From Pararge aegeria (taxonomy: Eukaryota > Arthropoda > Insecta > Lepidoptera > Nymphalidae): a stretch of DNA of 64,000 nt. This document shows, piece after piece, positions 41,563-53,226 of this stretch (the stretch's first letter is position 1; each line of letters starts with the position of its first letter). Position numbers and translations under genes: made by a program. The notes beneath the pieces were generated by a model. That model saw only the letters and a program-made list of their open reading frames with translations, did not search any database and was not told the DNA's origin. The DNA is taken from the NCBI RefSeq assembly GCF_905163445.1, contig NC_053182.1, forward strand, positions 19,861,501-19,925,500. Direction: 5' to 3'.

Positions 41563-41748
41563 ACTCTCATGTTAAAACATTTTAAAAACATAACCTAGCT
41601 AAATTAGGTAGCAAACGAAGCAATAGCGCACGCAGGTGAGACGATGCTGTTGAGAATAGCTAGAGAGAGATTATCAGAAGCTTTACTCGGACGAAGCCGC
41701 GAGGAACTGCTAGTTGATAATCAATTTAAAGTATTTACTCATAAGTAT

Positions 41749-41811
41749 AATAACCGCATGAAATTCTTAAGAATAAATAATATTTAAACTTAAGAATTTC
41801 ATGCGGTTATT
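41749..41811. repeat. Perfect 23-bp inverted repeat
   Basis: Arms 41749-41771 and 41789-41811 are exact reverse complements (ending TGAAATTCTTAAG and starting CTTAAGAATTTCA) around a 17-nt AT-only spacer. Confidence 0.9.
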
Positions 41812-41859
41812 TCTACCTTAATTCCACGTTGCTTAGTTGACTTCCAAATAGTTTTTTTT

Positions 41860-42480
41860 ATTTTTATTTATTTATTATTTATGTACCATAAATTGTGATT
41901 GTGAACATAAGATACATGAAGTGTACAAAGGAAAGCTTATCTCTATAAGAGATCTCTTCCAGCTACTATAGTGAGATGATTTAATTGTGGTATAGGTCAA
42001 ATAAAGGTACAATATACTTCATAACTACTAAGTATATTTAATATATCTAAATAATAACAAAATTCTACATACTAATACAATAACATTTGAATATACTATA
42101 TATACAAAATACATAAAAATAATATATTAAATATTTATATAATATAAATATATATCTATATTAAGTAAACAGTGATAAATATACTATGACAACGATAGAT
42201 AATGCTCCTTTACATTGTATATTTTTAATTTATTTATAAGAGCAGTTGATTTGCGGTAGCTCCCGCCTTCGCAGGCAATGCTGGATTTTGATGTATCGAA
42301 CCCCACAGTATTCTATTTCACAAGTTATGGGAATGCTTTTGCATTCGAACACCATTTTGCCAGCGGATGTCCGCCGAAGTAGTCGCACCCCGGGCTCCCT
42401 TACCCATGTCACAGAGAGTGGTGGACAATTCGAGGACCTTTGGGTACCACCAAACACCCACAAATCCGTCGCAGGTATTG
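41860..42480 (-). repeat. Probable decayed LINE fragment
   Basis: A 3' UTR-like piece (CTCTATAAGAGATCTCTTCC) precedes a minus-strand open frame with CKSIPITCEIEYCGVRYIKI and CLRRRELPQINCSY. The GC content of the frame differs from its surroundings. The family was not recognised. Confidence 0.35.
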
Positions 42481-42624
42481 GGACCGCGAAAGGTTTTTTT
42501 TTGTACGGCCTAAACTTTTTAAACTGCGTCTAAGAAATTATGAATTACTAGATGTTGCTGCGTCCATAGTCCGCGTTTATTACGGTTTTGACAAATCCCG
42601 TGGGAGCCGTTTGTTTTCTTGGGA

Positions 42625-42885
42625 TAAATAAATTAATAATAAATAGACTACGACAATACTCACATCGCCATCTAGCCCCAAAGTAAGCGAAGCTTGTGTT
42701 ATAGGTACTAAGATGACTGAATATTTTTATGAATAATATGTATAAATACTTAGAATATACATATAAACACCCAGACACTGAAAAACATTCATGCTCATCA
42801 CACAAACATTTTCCAGTAGTGGGAATCTAACCCACGGCCTTGGATTCAGAAAGCATGGTCGCTGCAAATTGCGCCAATCGGCCGG
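42625..42885 (-). repeat. SINE-A, full length
   Basis: The AT-rich tail, CATCGCCATCTAGCCCC, GGGAATCTAACCCACGG and the head GCGCCAATCGGCC are all present. Confidence 0.8.
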
Positions 42886-42889
42886 ATAA

Positions 42890-43972
42890 AAAGTTGCCTA
42901 TGTACTTTCATCTTACTCTATACCTTAAATTAAGTTGATAGGTTGCCAAGATAGGGGTTTAGGAAGGATCAACAAACACACGTTCGCATTTATAATATTA
43001 AATATACTTTTTATTTTCAGTAATAGGTCCTTAAATAGGTGCCTTAAAACTAGATAAATATCTGCGTCCTTTCTACTATCTCTCTAACTATATTCACTTT
43101 GATTGGTTCATTAGTTAGGGTTTGAAGAAAGGACAGACAAACAAACAACACACGTTCGCATTTAAAATATTAAGTAAGGAATAAAGAATGATGTATCTAT
43201 ACACATACTTTTTGGTTTTAGTAATTTCTTTGCATTTCACGAGATTATTTTTCCATTCAATAGGGAAATCCTTAAATAGGTGCCATAAAACTAAATACAT
43301 AAATATACCAAATGTATCTATATTTATTTAACAAGTTATTATTTAATTTTAGAAATAGCTTTGTTTGTTACAATTTTCGGATCCTAAAATAACATTAAAA
43401 GGCAAAATAATAGTATTTTCTACATGTATTTGTATTAGTTGGAGCGTAGAGGCAGTCAAGTTTAAAATCGCTGCAAGGCCATCGGCCGTGTTGAAAAGTA
43501 TAGTTAACGAGTGCTCAATTTAACAGCATCTCGCGAACCGTTGGGCGCGACGATGTAAGTTTGATGACCCTAATGGCTTAATAACATATTACGTTAGTTT
43601 TAGCATGAGAGGGAAATCACTTGAAAACACACGGCATCAAATCCTCGTCAACCGTGGTCGACACAAGAAAATCGCTATTGGTCTTTCATTTGAGAAACTT
43701 AGAATTTTAATGTATGGGATTCCGATTATAAGGGTAGGAACGAGAAGGATTTTGTACTTATAAATTTATGAGCTCACGCAACTATTCAAATTAAAAAAAA
43801 AAGAAATCCTTTGACAACGCTCAAACTGATTGGCCTGAACAAAACGACTGCTACTGAGCTGATTAAACTACAAGCTGTTTCTATTACATGGGTATCATTT
43901 CAGGATAACTTATATCCGTCCACGCCGCTTAATCTATGACCTTGCTCGTTAAGGTGATATAAAAGGCCTGGG
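42890..43972. other. No gene seen
   Basis: Two diverged copies of a roughly 130-bp unit (AACACACGTTCGCATTTA and CTTAAATAGGTGCC) lie at about 42965-43055 and 43145-43290. The rest is unassigned. Confidence 0.4.
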
Positions 43973-44110
43973 AATGAATTAATGAATGAATACACTTTTA
44001 TTGTACACCGAAGAAAAAAAGTAGTTACAGAGATATAAATACATAGCAAGAGAGTACAATTTGGTGGCCTTATCGCTACATAGCGATTTCTTCCAGGCAA
44101 CCAATGCGTA
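43973..44110 (-). repeat. LINE-C 3' end
   Basis: The reverse complement carries TGCCTGGAAGAAATCGCTAT, ATAAGGCCACC and GTGTACAATAAAAGTG, as in the 14.2-kb copies. Confidence 0.65.
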
Positions 44111-44120
44111 AAAGGAAAAA

Positions 44121-44186
44121 ACATATATAAATAAATATACCTATATATATATATATATATATATAGGTATATTTATTTATATATGT
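44121..44186. repeat. Perfect 66-bp AT-rich palindrome
   Basis: Positions 44121-44153 and 44154-44186 are exact reverse complements, with ACATATATAAATAAATATAC at the left end and a TA-repeat core. Confidence 0.9.
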
Positions 44187-44223
44187 GACTACATACTACT
44201 ACTTATATATATATATATATAAA

Positions 44224-44502
44224 TCTCCTGTCACGATGTTTGTCCGCGATGGACTCCTAAACTACTTAACCGATTTTAAATTAAATTGGCACACCGTGAG
44301 CAGTCTGGTCCAACTTAAGAGATAGGATAGCTTAGATCTTTAATTATAGTCGAAATTTTATTTTATTGCAAATTATTTGTCTTTAATTAATTGACAGTCA
44401 CATGTTATACATATATATACTACTATACTCATTTAAGGCTTAACGATACTGAATACTTTAAAAACAAAATCAAACGCAGACGAAGTCGCGGGCAACAGCT
44501 AG
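44224..44502 (+). mobile_element. Non-autonomous Helitron-like element, pair member 1
   Basis: Begins A|TCTCCTGTCACGATGTT and ends GGGCAACAGCTAG|T. A near-identical copy lies 740 bp further on in the same direction. Confidence 0.75.
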
Positions 44503-44754
44503 TATATTATAGGTATAATTATTGTATTGCCGTGTGTATATATATATATAACATATAAATACAATAATTATAAATTGAATAATATCAAAATCATACGCTG
44601 TAAAAATCATAAAACCTAACCTGAGTTACTTTCATTAGGGTTGACACAAACATGAACCTGGTGAGTGTGCTCTGGAACTTTACAATCTTATTCCTTCTAC
44701 TGGTAACAGCTAGACACCGTGAGCGGTGGCATCCTTATGTGGTCGATATTCCAT

Positions 44755-44962
44755 CTAACACGCACGAAAGTTTCTTTATCCACGTTTCTGCTACGTACCG
44801 CTAGGGTGTGGGACGCCCTCCCGGCACTGTGTTTCCTGCCACGTATAACTTGAGTACCTTCAATGCAAGAGTGAATAGGCTATTTCTAGGCAAACGTGCT
44901 CCAACCTAGACCTCATCATTGCTTTCTAACGGGCACGATTATCATCAAGCGCTGGCTTATCT
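44755..44962 (+). repeat. LINE-D remnant
   Basis: TCCACGTTTCTGCTACGTAC, TGGGACGCCCTCCCGGC and CAAGCGCTGGCTTATC match the LINE-D tail at 32.4 kb with frame breaks. Its end is cut by the next Helitron. Confidence 0.65.
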
Positions 44963-44963
44963 A

Positions 44964-45237
44964 TCTTAATATATATAAATCTCCTGTCACGATGTTTGTC
45001 CGCGATGGACTCCTAAACTACTTAACCGATTTTAAATTAAATTGGCACACCGTGAGCAGTCTGGTCCAACTTAAGAGATAGGATAGCTTAGATATTTCAT
45101 TATAGTCGCAATTTTATTTTATTGCAAATTATTTGTCTATAATTAATTGACAGTCACATGTACTCATTTAAGGCTTAGCGATACTGAATACGATAATAAC
45201 AAAATCAAACGCAGACGAAGTCGCGGGTAACAGCTAG
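44964..45237 (+). mobile_element. Non-autonomous Helitron-like element, pair member 2
   Basis: Starts near TCTTAATATATATAAATC and ends CGGGTAACAGCTAG|T. Most of it is identical to 44224-44502. It sits in the tail of a LINE-D copy. Confidence 0.75.
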
Positions 45238-45469
45238 TATATATATAAATATTAAATGAAATGCTCTTCGTTAGTCTCACTTAAACTCCAGATTGGCTGG
45301 ACCGATTTGGCTAATGGAGGTCTTGAAATATTTAAAGAAGTCCAGGGAAGCAATATTCTGTATGTCACCTAATTCCTCTTACGCAGCTGCACCGATTTTG
45401 ATGAAATTTTGTGTGTGTATTTCAATAGGTTCCTGGATTTTATATACTACGTAATTTATATACTACGTC

Positions 45470-45660
45470 AGCCCCAAAGTAAGCGTAGCTTGTATTATGG
45501 GTAATAATATACATAAATACTTATAATATACATATGATCACCCAGACACTGAAAAACATTCATGCTCATCATACAAACATTTTCCAGCTGTGGGATTCGA
45601 ACCCACGGCCTTGGACTCAGAAAGCAGGGTCGCTGCAAACTGCGCCAATCGGCCGTCAAT
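45470..45660 (-). repeat. SINE-A, 3'-shortened
   Basis: TCAGCCCCAAAGTAAGCG, GGGATTCGAACCCACGG and GCGCCAATCGGCCGTC are present. The AT-rich tail is replaced by a short direct repeat. Confidence 0.75.
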
Positions 45661-45668
45661 AGAATCAA

Positions 45669-45856
45669 TGGATGAATTGAAAATAAAATTGGACCCGGTA
45701 GGTGGCGCTGCTTTACACCGGGCAAGACGTCTTCTATCGGTTCCGCTAGTTGTTAAAAACAAACCTAAATCAAATGCCACTGTCGGAAAAGCTTACTTAG
45801 AGCACAGTAAATATATTAAAGCAGTACGGAAACTACGTACAAGCGTTCGAAGCTGA
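45669..45856 (+). CDS. Small open frame, unknown
   Basis: An ATG at 45669 opens 62 codons (MDELKIKLDPVGGAALHRAR then RLLSVPLVV...), rich in Lys/Arg/Leu and ending TSVRS. It lies next to a SINE-A and has no domain I recognise. It may be chance or a retroelement remnant. Confidence 0.15.
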
Positions 45857-46289
45857 AAACTAACACGCACGCACAGAAGCCAGTCCAATAAGAAATCGAA
45901 GAAGTTGTTATTTTAAGCAAAAGTAAGTTTTCTTAAAAGAGCAAATTGACGTCACGTATTTAAGTCGTAAGGATGACGGCAACCAAGATCCTCTTTGGGT
46001 TACCGAGCCAGCGAAGTTATTTTGAACGTGAACCCCGTCACAAACTGCACAGTTACCACAATCTATATTCCGACTCCAAATCCCGAGCTGTAATTTCGCC
46101 CACAAATTGGATATACAACATGAAGCTAATAATCATCTGGGGAGGTAACTTCGGTCGATGTATGTCCCCTCTAGTTCGCTCGTAATTTGATTACGGCTTG
46201 CGTTGTATGAGACAGTTAATGTAATAAGGAGAACTGTTTTATGATACGATTAGGGTGCGTAATTAATAGAAATGCTATTCTTTATTCGA

Positions 46290-46385
46290 TATCGCCGTGC
46301 CGTGTGAGCATTAGGTAGGAGCTCGCCTTCACTTTCGGGGGTCCGAGTTGGAATCCCAGCACGCATCTCTAACTTTTCTAATGCC
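46290..46385 (+). repeat. SINE-B head fragment
   Basis: GTGAGCATTAGGTAGGAGC and GTCCGAGTTGGAATCCCAGC match the SINE-B promoter half. Confidence 0.6.
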
Positions 46386-47242
46386 GGCAATGGTGTCCGG
46401 GGTTTTTAAATTTCATTGATATTATTGAAAGAAAATGCACGAAGCGTAACGTGACCGACGTTGAATGGGAAAGTACTCATAGTCAAATCGTGCCCACGCT
46501 TGGAGTGAACGAGGCCTGCCAACAGTACACCGATGAAAGAGGTCGTCTTTTGTTCGTCCCTTGTACAATCTAGTATATATATATATATCCGCAAACACTA
46601 CATTTCCGCAATAAAAAACAATGAAGGGATATACTCAGCCGCGAACAAAGGGATCGTCTGGCTCTGCCTAGGTTTTTAGACAATGATTGTCCGCCCCCCT
46701 CATTATAGTCACGTTCAAAGAGCCATCCTTCATTTCACCACAGGCTTAGTACAATTTTGCCGCTTAGTACAAATTTGCCCGCCCGCAATCGACGAGTCGT
46801 TTTCGCATATCAAAATCTGTATGTCACACGTTTTAGAGTAGCAAATCCTGTTTTTCTGATTTTTTTTTACAAAGCACCTGTCAAAACGCCGAGCTAAAGA
46901 ATTGTAGGCGAATTTAAGCCTTAATTAATGCAAATAAGGTGTTTTTTAAATCCAATGTTCGTGTATTTTCATACTCGAAATCGACTCCTTGATTGCGAGC
47001 GTAAATCTTGTTCTAAGGCTACAGAACACCTCTATCCTCAAGAGATACATACAATTACTTATTTCAGTATAGTGAAGTATTTGTACATCTGTCACTCATA
47101 AGTCATACATAAGTATTTGTTTTTATAGACGCCGATCTCTTTGATGTTGTTATGAGATTGCTTTTATCCGGCAAGTCATTTATCCTTTGTATTTACTATG
47201 ACTATGATAGTGCGAGACAAATGTATTCCAGAAACCATACCA
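46386..47242. other. No gene seen; one two-copy repeat
   Basis: The segment CTCGAAATCGACTCCTTGATTGCGAGC near 46973 recurs near 60820 with CTAAGGCTACAG after it. It is a dispersed repeat of unknown class. Confidence 0.4.
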
Positions 47243-47507
47243 TAGGCTCGCCTCACACACGTTAATGTTATTGACAATATTCTGCTTCTTCTTCGTCTTA
47301 GGGTGCCGTCACCTTACGAAGGTTGGCAATTATTAGGGTCTACTTTGGACGCGGCTGCTCTAAATAATGATTTCGTGCTCTTTCCAAACCGTTGTCGTAG
47401 GTTTTTGAGCCATGATATTCTTCTTCGGCCAGGCCTTCTTCTGCCTGCCACTTTATACAATATTCTGTATATTGACAATAATATTGACCGTGTGCGGGCA
47501 GCCTATA
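47243..47507. mobile_element. Probable MITE with imperfect inverted ends
   Basis: The left end TAGGCTCGCCTCACACACG and right end CGTGTGCGGGCAGCCTA are roughly inverse. Both lead into TTATTGACAATATTCTG-type sequence. A related short copy is at about 40205-40300. Confidence 0.5.
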
Positions 47508-49164
47508 CAGCTTATCGTAGACTTAACTGTAGCTGTTAAATTATGTGTTTTGTATAAAGAAGAATGGTTGTATGAAAATGGAAATTATAATGGTAGGGAG
47601 ACAGATAACTTACTTATCAGGTTGTTATTTATACCTTAAGTTAATAATACTTAGTTATTGTTAAATCTTAGTCAGAGGTTATCTACTTTAAAAGTTTCTT
47701 TGTTTATAAGTTGCATGTTTCCGTCAACAGTTTGCTTATTAATATGCATAAACTTATGACACGGTAAAAATACGGGTTAACATTATTTTGAGGTTTCCAT
47801 CAGCAGAGTGCTCTAAATTCCTGTGATAGTTCCGGTTTCAGTTTAACTCTGGCGAATAGCTTTATGTAAACTTTTGTCATCCATTTAACCCTCTTAGGGT
47901 TTGAATTTTCAAAAATCCTTTCTTAGCGGATTCTTCCTACATTATAATTACTATCTGTGTGCAAAATTTCAGCCCGATTCGTCAAGTGGTTACAGCTATT
48001 GATAGATCAGTCAGTCAGTCACCTTTGCCTTTTATATATATAGAAGATAGATGAATAACAGATAGACACTTCGATTTTATTTATTTGTGTGATATATTTT
48101 TAAAACGTACTTCGCCCTCAGCCTAACCTTATTAATCTTCATTTATCTAAGTAGAAAGTAATATTCTAGCTGTTTTGGGATTTAACGATCCACATCACTA
48201 GGTTGCGAGGATCCCAGAACAATAAAAATCTACTTAAATTGCCCACTATGCTGAATTTACGACCTTATGGAGGGTTATCCACCAACTCGGCTTTTCCTTT
48301 CAAATATAGGTACGAGCTAATTTTATTACTCCCCAAAAACCTCCTCACGGAATTTGATATGCTGTATTCTATCATGCATGTTTTCTTTATCTGCTTCTAT
48401 ACAACGTGGAAATGAAAACCGAAATATTACTTCACAAGCTTTAGAAGCACATCATTTACTTTTTTTGTTGCCTTCTTAAACAGGGGTAGTACTACTACCC
48501 TTAAAAGAAGGCTCCAGCCATTAGCCAGCTCAGATTTTAATTTTGCATCATATGCAAAATAAAAATCAAGTGACTCATGCCACTTGATTGGGTACGCGTC
48601 GCGTAGCGTAGGTACTATGCGCGTGTCGGTCTTTTATCCCCGATAGAGTTGTCAAAAGTAAACACAGAATGTTTTTAATTCGTTTCTATGAAAAATAAAT
48701 ATGCTTTTCTTTTGATTTAATATTGTTACAGGGTTACTCCTGATGTAATTAATATACATATCGGTAACACGTTGTATGACAACGTGAAACCGAGAATTTT
48801 ATGATCGCAAAGGCCCTAGATAGAAAGTAAATGATCTATATGTAGAACTTTTAAAGTAGGCCAACTAGGGAAATCTACTGTCCGAAAACGAGCTCTTGTT
48901 TAACTTCACTACTATGTTCGGGTCAAACCCCGGCAAAACAACAAAACATAATTGTATAAATTTTAGTACATAATCATAAATCCGATGAAATAATATCATA
49001 ACATAATAAGCCCAATATTTGTAGGTAAAGGCGTCTGAAGTCTGGAGCTTGCTAAAATACTTTCGTCCTAAACGTCATGCTTAAGAATTACGCCAAAGGT
49101 ATTCTAGCTGGATCCGTCTGATATTAAGGTGTGATGTTAGTTTTATACTTTGTAAGATGAATAG
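47508..49164. other. Unassigned region with repeat E copy
   Basis: Repeat E lies at 48590-48790 (GCGTCGCGTAGCGTAGG, GCGCGTGTCGGTCTTTTATC). A short hairpin ATGGCTGGAGCCTTCTTTTAAG is nearby at about 48470-48520 on the minus strand. No gene was seen. Confidence 0.4.
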
Positions 49165-49530
49165 TTGTGAAGCGGTGATAGCGCATTGGGTAGGAGCTGG
49201 ACTTCACTTTCGGGGGGCCGAGTTCGAATCCCAGCACGCACCTCTAACTTTTCTAAGTAGTGTGCGTTTTAAGTGATTAAAATATCACTTGCGTCAACGG
49301 TGAAGTGAGGAAACAAACATGTTGACATGTTAACAAACATGAGTGAGGAACATCGTGAGGAAGCCTGCATGTCTTAAAATTCCTACATAATGTTCTCAAA
49401 GGTGTGTTGAGTCCACCAATCTGCACCTTACCAGCCTGGTGGACTACGGCTTTAACCCCTTCTCGTTGTTGGAGGCGACCCGTGCCCTGTAGCGGGTCGG
49501 CAATGGGCTGATGCGATGAAGATGAATAAT
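49165..49530 (+). repeat. SINE-B, longest copy
   Basis: The head GTGATAGCGCATTGGGTAGG and B box GAGTTCGAATCCC are followed by the full body and a tail GGGCTGATGCGATGAAGATG. Confidence 0.85.
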
Positions 49531-49603
49531 CAAATTATTGATAATCATTAAATTATTAATCTCTCCTGATTGATTACTTTTACTTATAATACCACAAGAG
49601 TCG

Positions 49604-49634
49604 TCAAGTTTTTCAGGAAACCTGAAAAACTTGA
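49604..49634. repeat. 14-bp perfect hairpin
   Basis: TCAAGTTTTTCAGG, spacer AAA, then the exact reverse complement. A second small hairpin (TATCGGG-AAATA-CCCGATA) follows at 49660-49678. Confidence 0.85.
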
Positions 49635-49705
49635 ATCCTTCATTTGTTTGCAACGAACCTATCGGGAAATACCCGATAATTTTGAAGCTCGTGTGGTATT
49701 CGGGG

Positions 49706-49927
49706 GATTATTTTTCCGTCCCAAATGTCGGCCAATAGAATTGCACCATGAGACGAAATGTACAGTTAACAAATAAGAATTTCATAATGAATAAATATAG
49801 CAAAATATATATAGCAACTACCAGAGAAAATTTTCAAAAAATTATCAGTATAATACCATGTAGGTTGTACCACGTGACGTCGAATGGTGCAATTCTATTG
49901 GCCGATATTTGGGTCGGAAAAATAATC
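49706..49927. mobile_element. MITE-like element with 44-bp inverted ends
   Basis: Arms 49706-49749 and 49884-49927 pair with two mismatches (shared core TCGGCCAATAGAATTGCACC). The 134-bp centre is AT-rich. No target duplication could be seen. Confidence 0.7.
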
Positions 49928-49929
49928 AT

Positions 49930-52900
49930 AAATATTTCGTATTTTTAACATAAGACAATAGGCAAAGTTACTCAAGCGTCACTTTTCTAATACGATGTTC
50001 CAGCCCAATTCCTTCTACGCTTATCCGTCAGGCAAAGTTGTGCATTGTCTTGCCAAAAAAGTCTTGTTGCTCTGATTAAATTCCACGAGAGTTTCAGAGT
50101 GACTTTGCTTTTTAAAATATTTACTATATTTTGTCTGTTTCCGTATGTCATTTTTATATTTTTGAACACTCTATAATCTGTCTCATTTAGTAAATAAAAA
50201 AATAATTTAGTTTAATAAATAATATAATATATATATTTATTTATTTATTATTTATTTATTGCTAGTTTTAGATAATTTTTTTACATTTTGGGTTATATTA
50301 TCGCAGTTTTATTAAGTATCCCGATTTTTTTTGAAAATATGATATAGCCTATGCCACCCGGGGATAGTGTAGCTTTCCAACAGGTAAAGAATTTTTCAAA
50401 TCGGTTCAGTAGTTTTGAAGCCTATTCGATGCAAACAAACAAACAATCAAATCTTTCCTCTTTATAATATTAGTATAGATAGCTGAAGTGCAGATTAATA
50501 TTGTACAGAGATTCGTATAATACGCAGTGTCTAGCGGTGCCCGCTAACGGTAATTGCGAACTGGGGGAACAAATAATTTGTTTTCGAGATAAATTGCCAG
50601 ACAATTTGTCAAGACACGCCGCTTTGAAATGGGGGCTTAGTGGTTTCATTGTTTATTATGCGGTGTAATAAGTTGTTTTTATAATTGTGGGGGGAGGGGG
50701 GAATTGGGAATCAACTCGAGCTAATATACCGTGGAATTTATTAGGGATGAGATTTCTAATCCTAAAATAAAATATAATTCGCGGGCGACTTCGTCCGCGT
50801 ATGAGTCAACCTTAAAAATAGAGGACTTTCTTTAAAAATTTTTAAACAGGATCAGTTTCGTCATTCTTTGTTTTGACGTAACTTTAACCGTTTACACATC
50901 GCAAGAACAAAAGCATATCTTTTTCATCTTTTTACAATATTTTTCATCGATGCTGCTCGTGTTGGTGGTATCAAATGTAGCGTGATGTTATAATATTATA
51001 GTCAATAGCCTTCCTCGATAAATTGACTCTCTAAAACAGCGATTTTTCCAATACGAACCAGTTTCTGAGATTCGCTCGTTCAATCAAACAAACTCCTCAA
51101 CTTTTTAATATTAGTATAGATAAGATAAAATGAACCGGTCATTGTGATAATTCTAAAATATTTGGATTAATCGTTTACAAAAAATCATTACATCGTCTTA
51201 TTTCTGACCTTAAGTCAGAAAATCGGGCAATCATGATCAGAAAAGCAAAAAAAAAGTATGTGCGTGTAACCTTTACGCGCGATTGGAGTTAAACTTTTAT
51301 TATTATTTATTGATGAAAGAGTTAAATGTTCCTGGGACACCGCCATTTCATTTAATATTCACTATTTCATTTTCTATTCTATTTAAAATTCATTAATACC
51401 ACTTTCACATTTTATAAATATTTTCATTTGTTAAATAGAATAATGTAGGGTAGAAATTTTAAGGTTAGATAGCACATGTCAATATATCATTGTCATTGAA
51501 TATTGAATGCGCAATCGTCAGAAAATTTATTAATAATTTATTTATTACAAAAGTAATAAATAAACAAGTATGTTAAGAGATATTCCAAAAAAAAAATTTT
51601 GCTATTTACAATTGATCTGGAAACAAAGAATGCAAATTGATTTTGATATTTGACACTTACGACCAATCCAAATTATTATTTTTAAATAGCGGACGTCTGA
51701 CGAAAGCGTTACTTCCGTCAGAAAATTTCTGAGTTACTCCCTAGTCGCTCCTAAAGAAGTTGTACATCAAAAATATAATTTTGTAGTCCTTCAAGTATCA
51801 ACATTATAAGAAATCATTAGATAGGTACTCTTGGTATACTGGCACTTTAGAATAGCCCCCGGCCTATTCAAATATGGCTACCACTTACGAAAGTCTGAAA
51901 GTCTCTTGAATGTTTCAAGAACCAAGGACTCGACATGTCTTGAACATGTGCCGCGTAATCTACTAGGGGCATCGGACTCTACCTTCGTTTTATTTCATTC
52001 CTTGTTGCCTTCTTTTTTTATCTCACCATACTAGGGCTTACGTTAGGTAAATACGATAATTTTTCTTTCAACTTCTGACGTTTTCCAAAAATTACTAAGC
52101 CGCCGCCTAAAAAATGATCCAAAATCCTACTATTCTTTATGAGGTTAAGTGTTTAAAGTAATAAATAAATAATTATTGATAACCATCATCGTGATCGTAG
52201 TCGATTGTTTTTTATCTAGTATTTATCATATTCAGGCCCTGTTTACCTTGATGCAGAGATAATGGTTCTAGCTAGTAAAAGCCACAATTGTCTTAAACCT
52301 ATGACTAATTATTTATTGACATACCCAATAAAAAAGCTATAATGAGAGATCTTTAACATGATCAAACTAGCGGTCAAAGATTCTCAACTTGGAGGAACGA
52401 TGGGCTTGGGGTCACTGGAAAGTGCATTACTGTATTCGCAATTGTACGAATTATGCAAATTGTGAAGAGTAAATACAAACCAGTCGTATGTATCTCTTAC
52501 TCTTATTATCTATACTCTTCACAATTTGCATAATTGCGTGTAAAACTGAACATTCCACACTCGAGATTTAGGTTCGGTTACACACTAGGTTCGGAAGCGG
52601 ACGATCATTAGGTACATTATGAGCCCAGGATATATATATTTTTTAAATTACCTGTTCTTATCTGCGGCTCGAATTCAGATTATTCGAAGGCAACAATTTA
52701 TAAACTCGGGACGTATCCACTTATAAAACTACCTCTACTTTACATAAAGGTAAAAAAATAACACTGAGAACTCTGGGAATAGATTAAAAATGTCTCTTCT
52801 TTTTAGTTACTTCAGAACTAGCAATATCTTTACAAGAGCATTCCACACAAACCGAAATGTATCTTAAACTTCCCGCTACTAAGTTGTCTACATCGAAGAG

Positions 52901-53214
52901 CATGCTTGAAATGTGCAATATCCTGTTTAAATCGATTGAGGGTAGTCTATAAATATGAAAGGGGTTAAGTTTAGCGGAAGTATTCGCGGTAGCCTTGTAT
53001 GATGGATGGCGATGTCCCAATTCAACTCATAATGTTGTATGATTGAGATCGTTTTGAAAGCGTATTACATTCAGGAACAAAATAGAATGTTGCATCACAA
53101 TTTTATTACTAGTTTTTGCGAGCATTCCTCGGTTTCATGAGAGGTCCCTTTTTCGATTTAGTCATTTAAGTAATGATTGTATGGTTCTGGAGAGGATGCG
53201 ATGTTTATAGGTTG
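49930..53214. other. AT-rich region with two minus-strand Helitron-like repeats
   Basis: 50325-50481 and 50770-51121 both end (plus strand) in TTAATATTAGTATAGAT-type sequence. The second starts ATTCGCGGGCGACTTCGTCC, the common insect repeat end. No gene was seen. An inverted repeat lies at 52449-52535. Confidence 0.55.
52449..52535. repeat. Perfect 23-bp inverted repeat with 41-nt spacer
   Basis: Arms 52449-52471 and 52513-52535 are exact reverse complements. Each contains the octamer ATGCAAAT (or its complement). Confidence 0.9.
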
Positions 53215-53226
53215 TGAGTCATCACA

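Noticed and set aside
42230..42463. 77-codon minus frame as a host exon
   Set aside because: It has no consensus splice sites in phase and lies in what looks like a decayed LINE.
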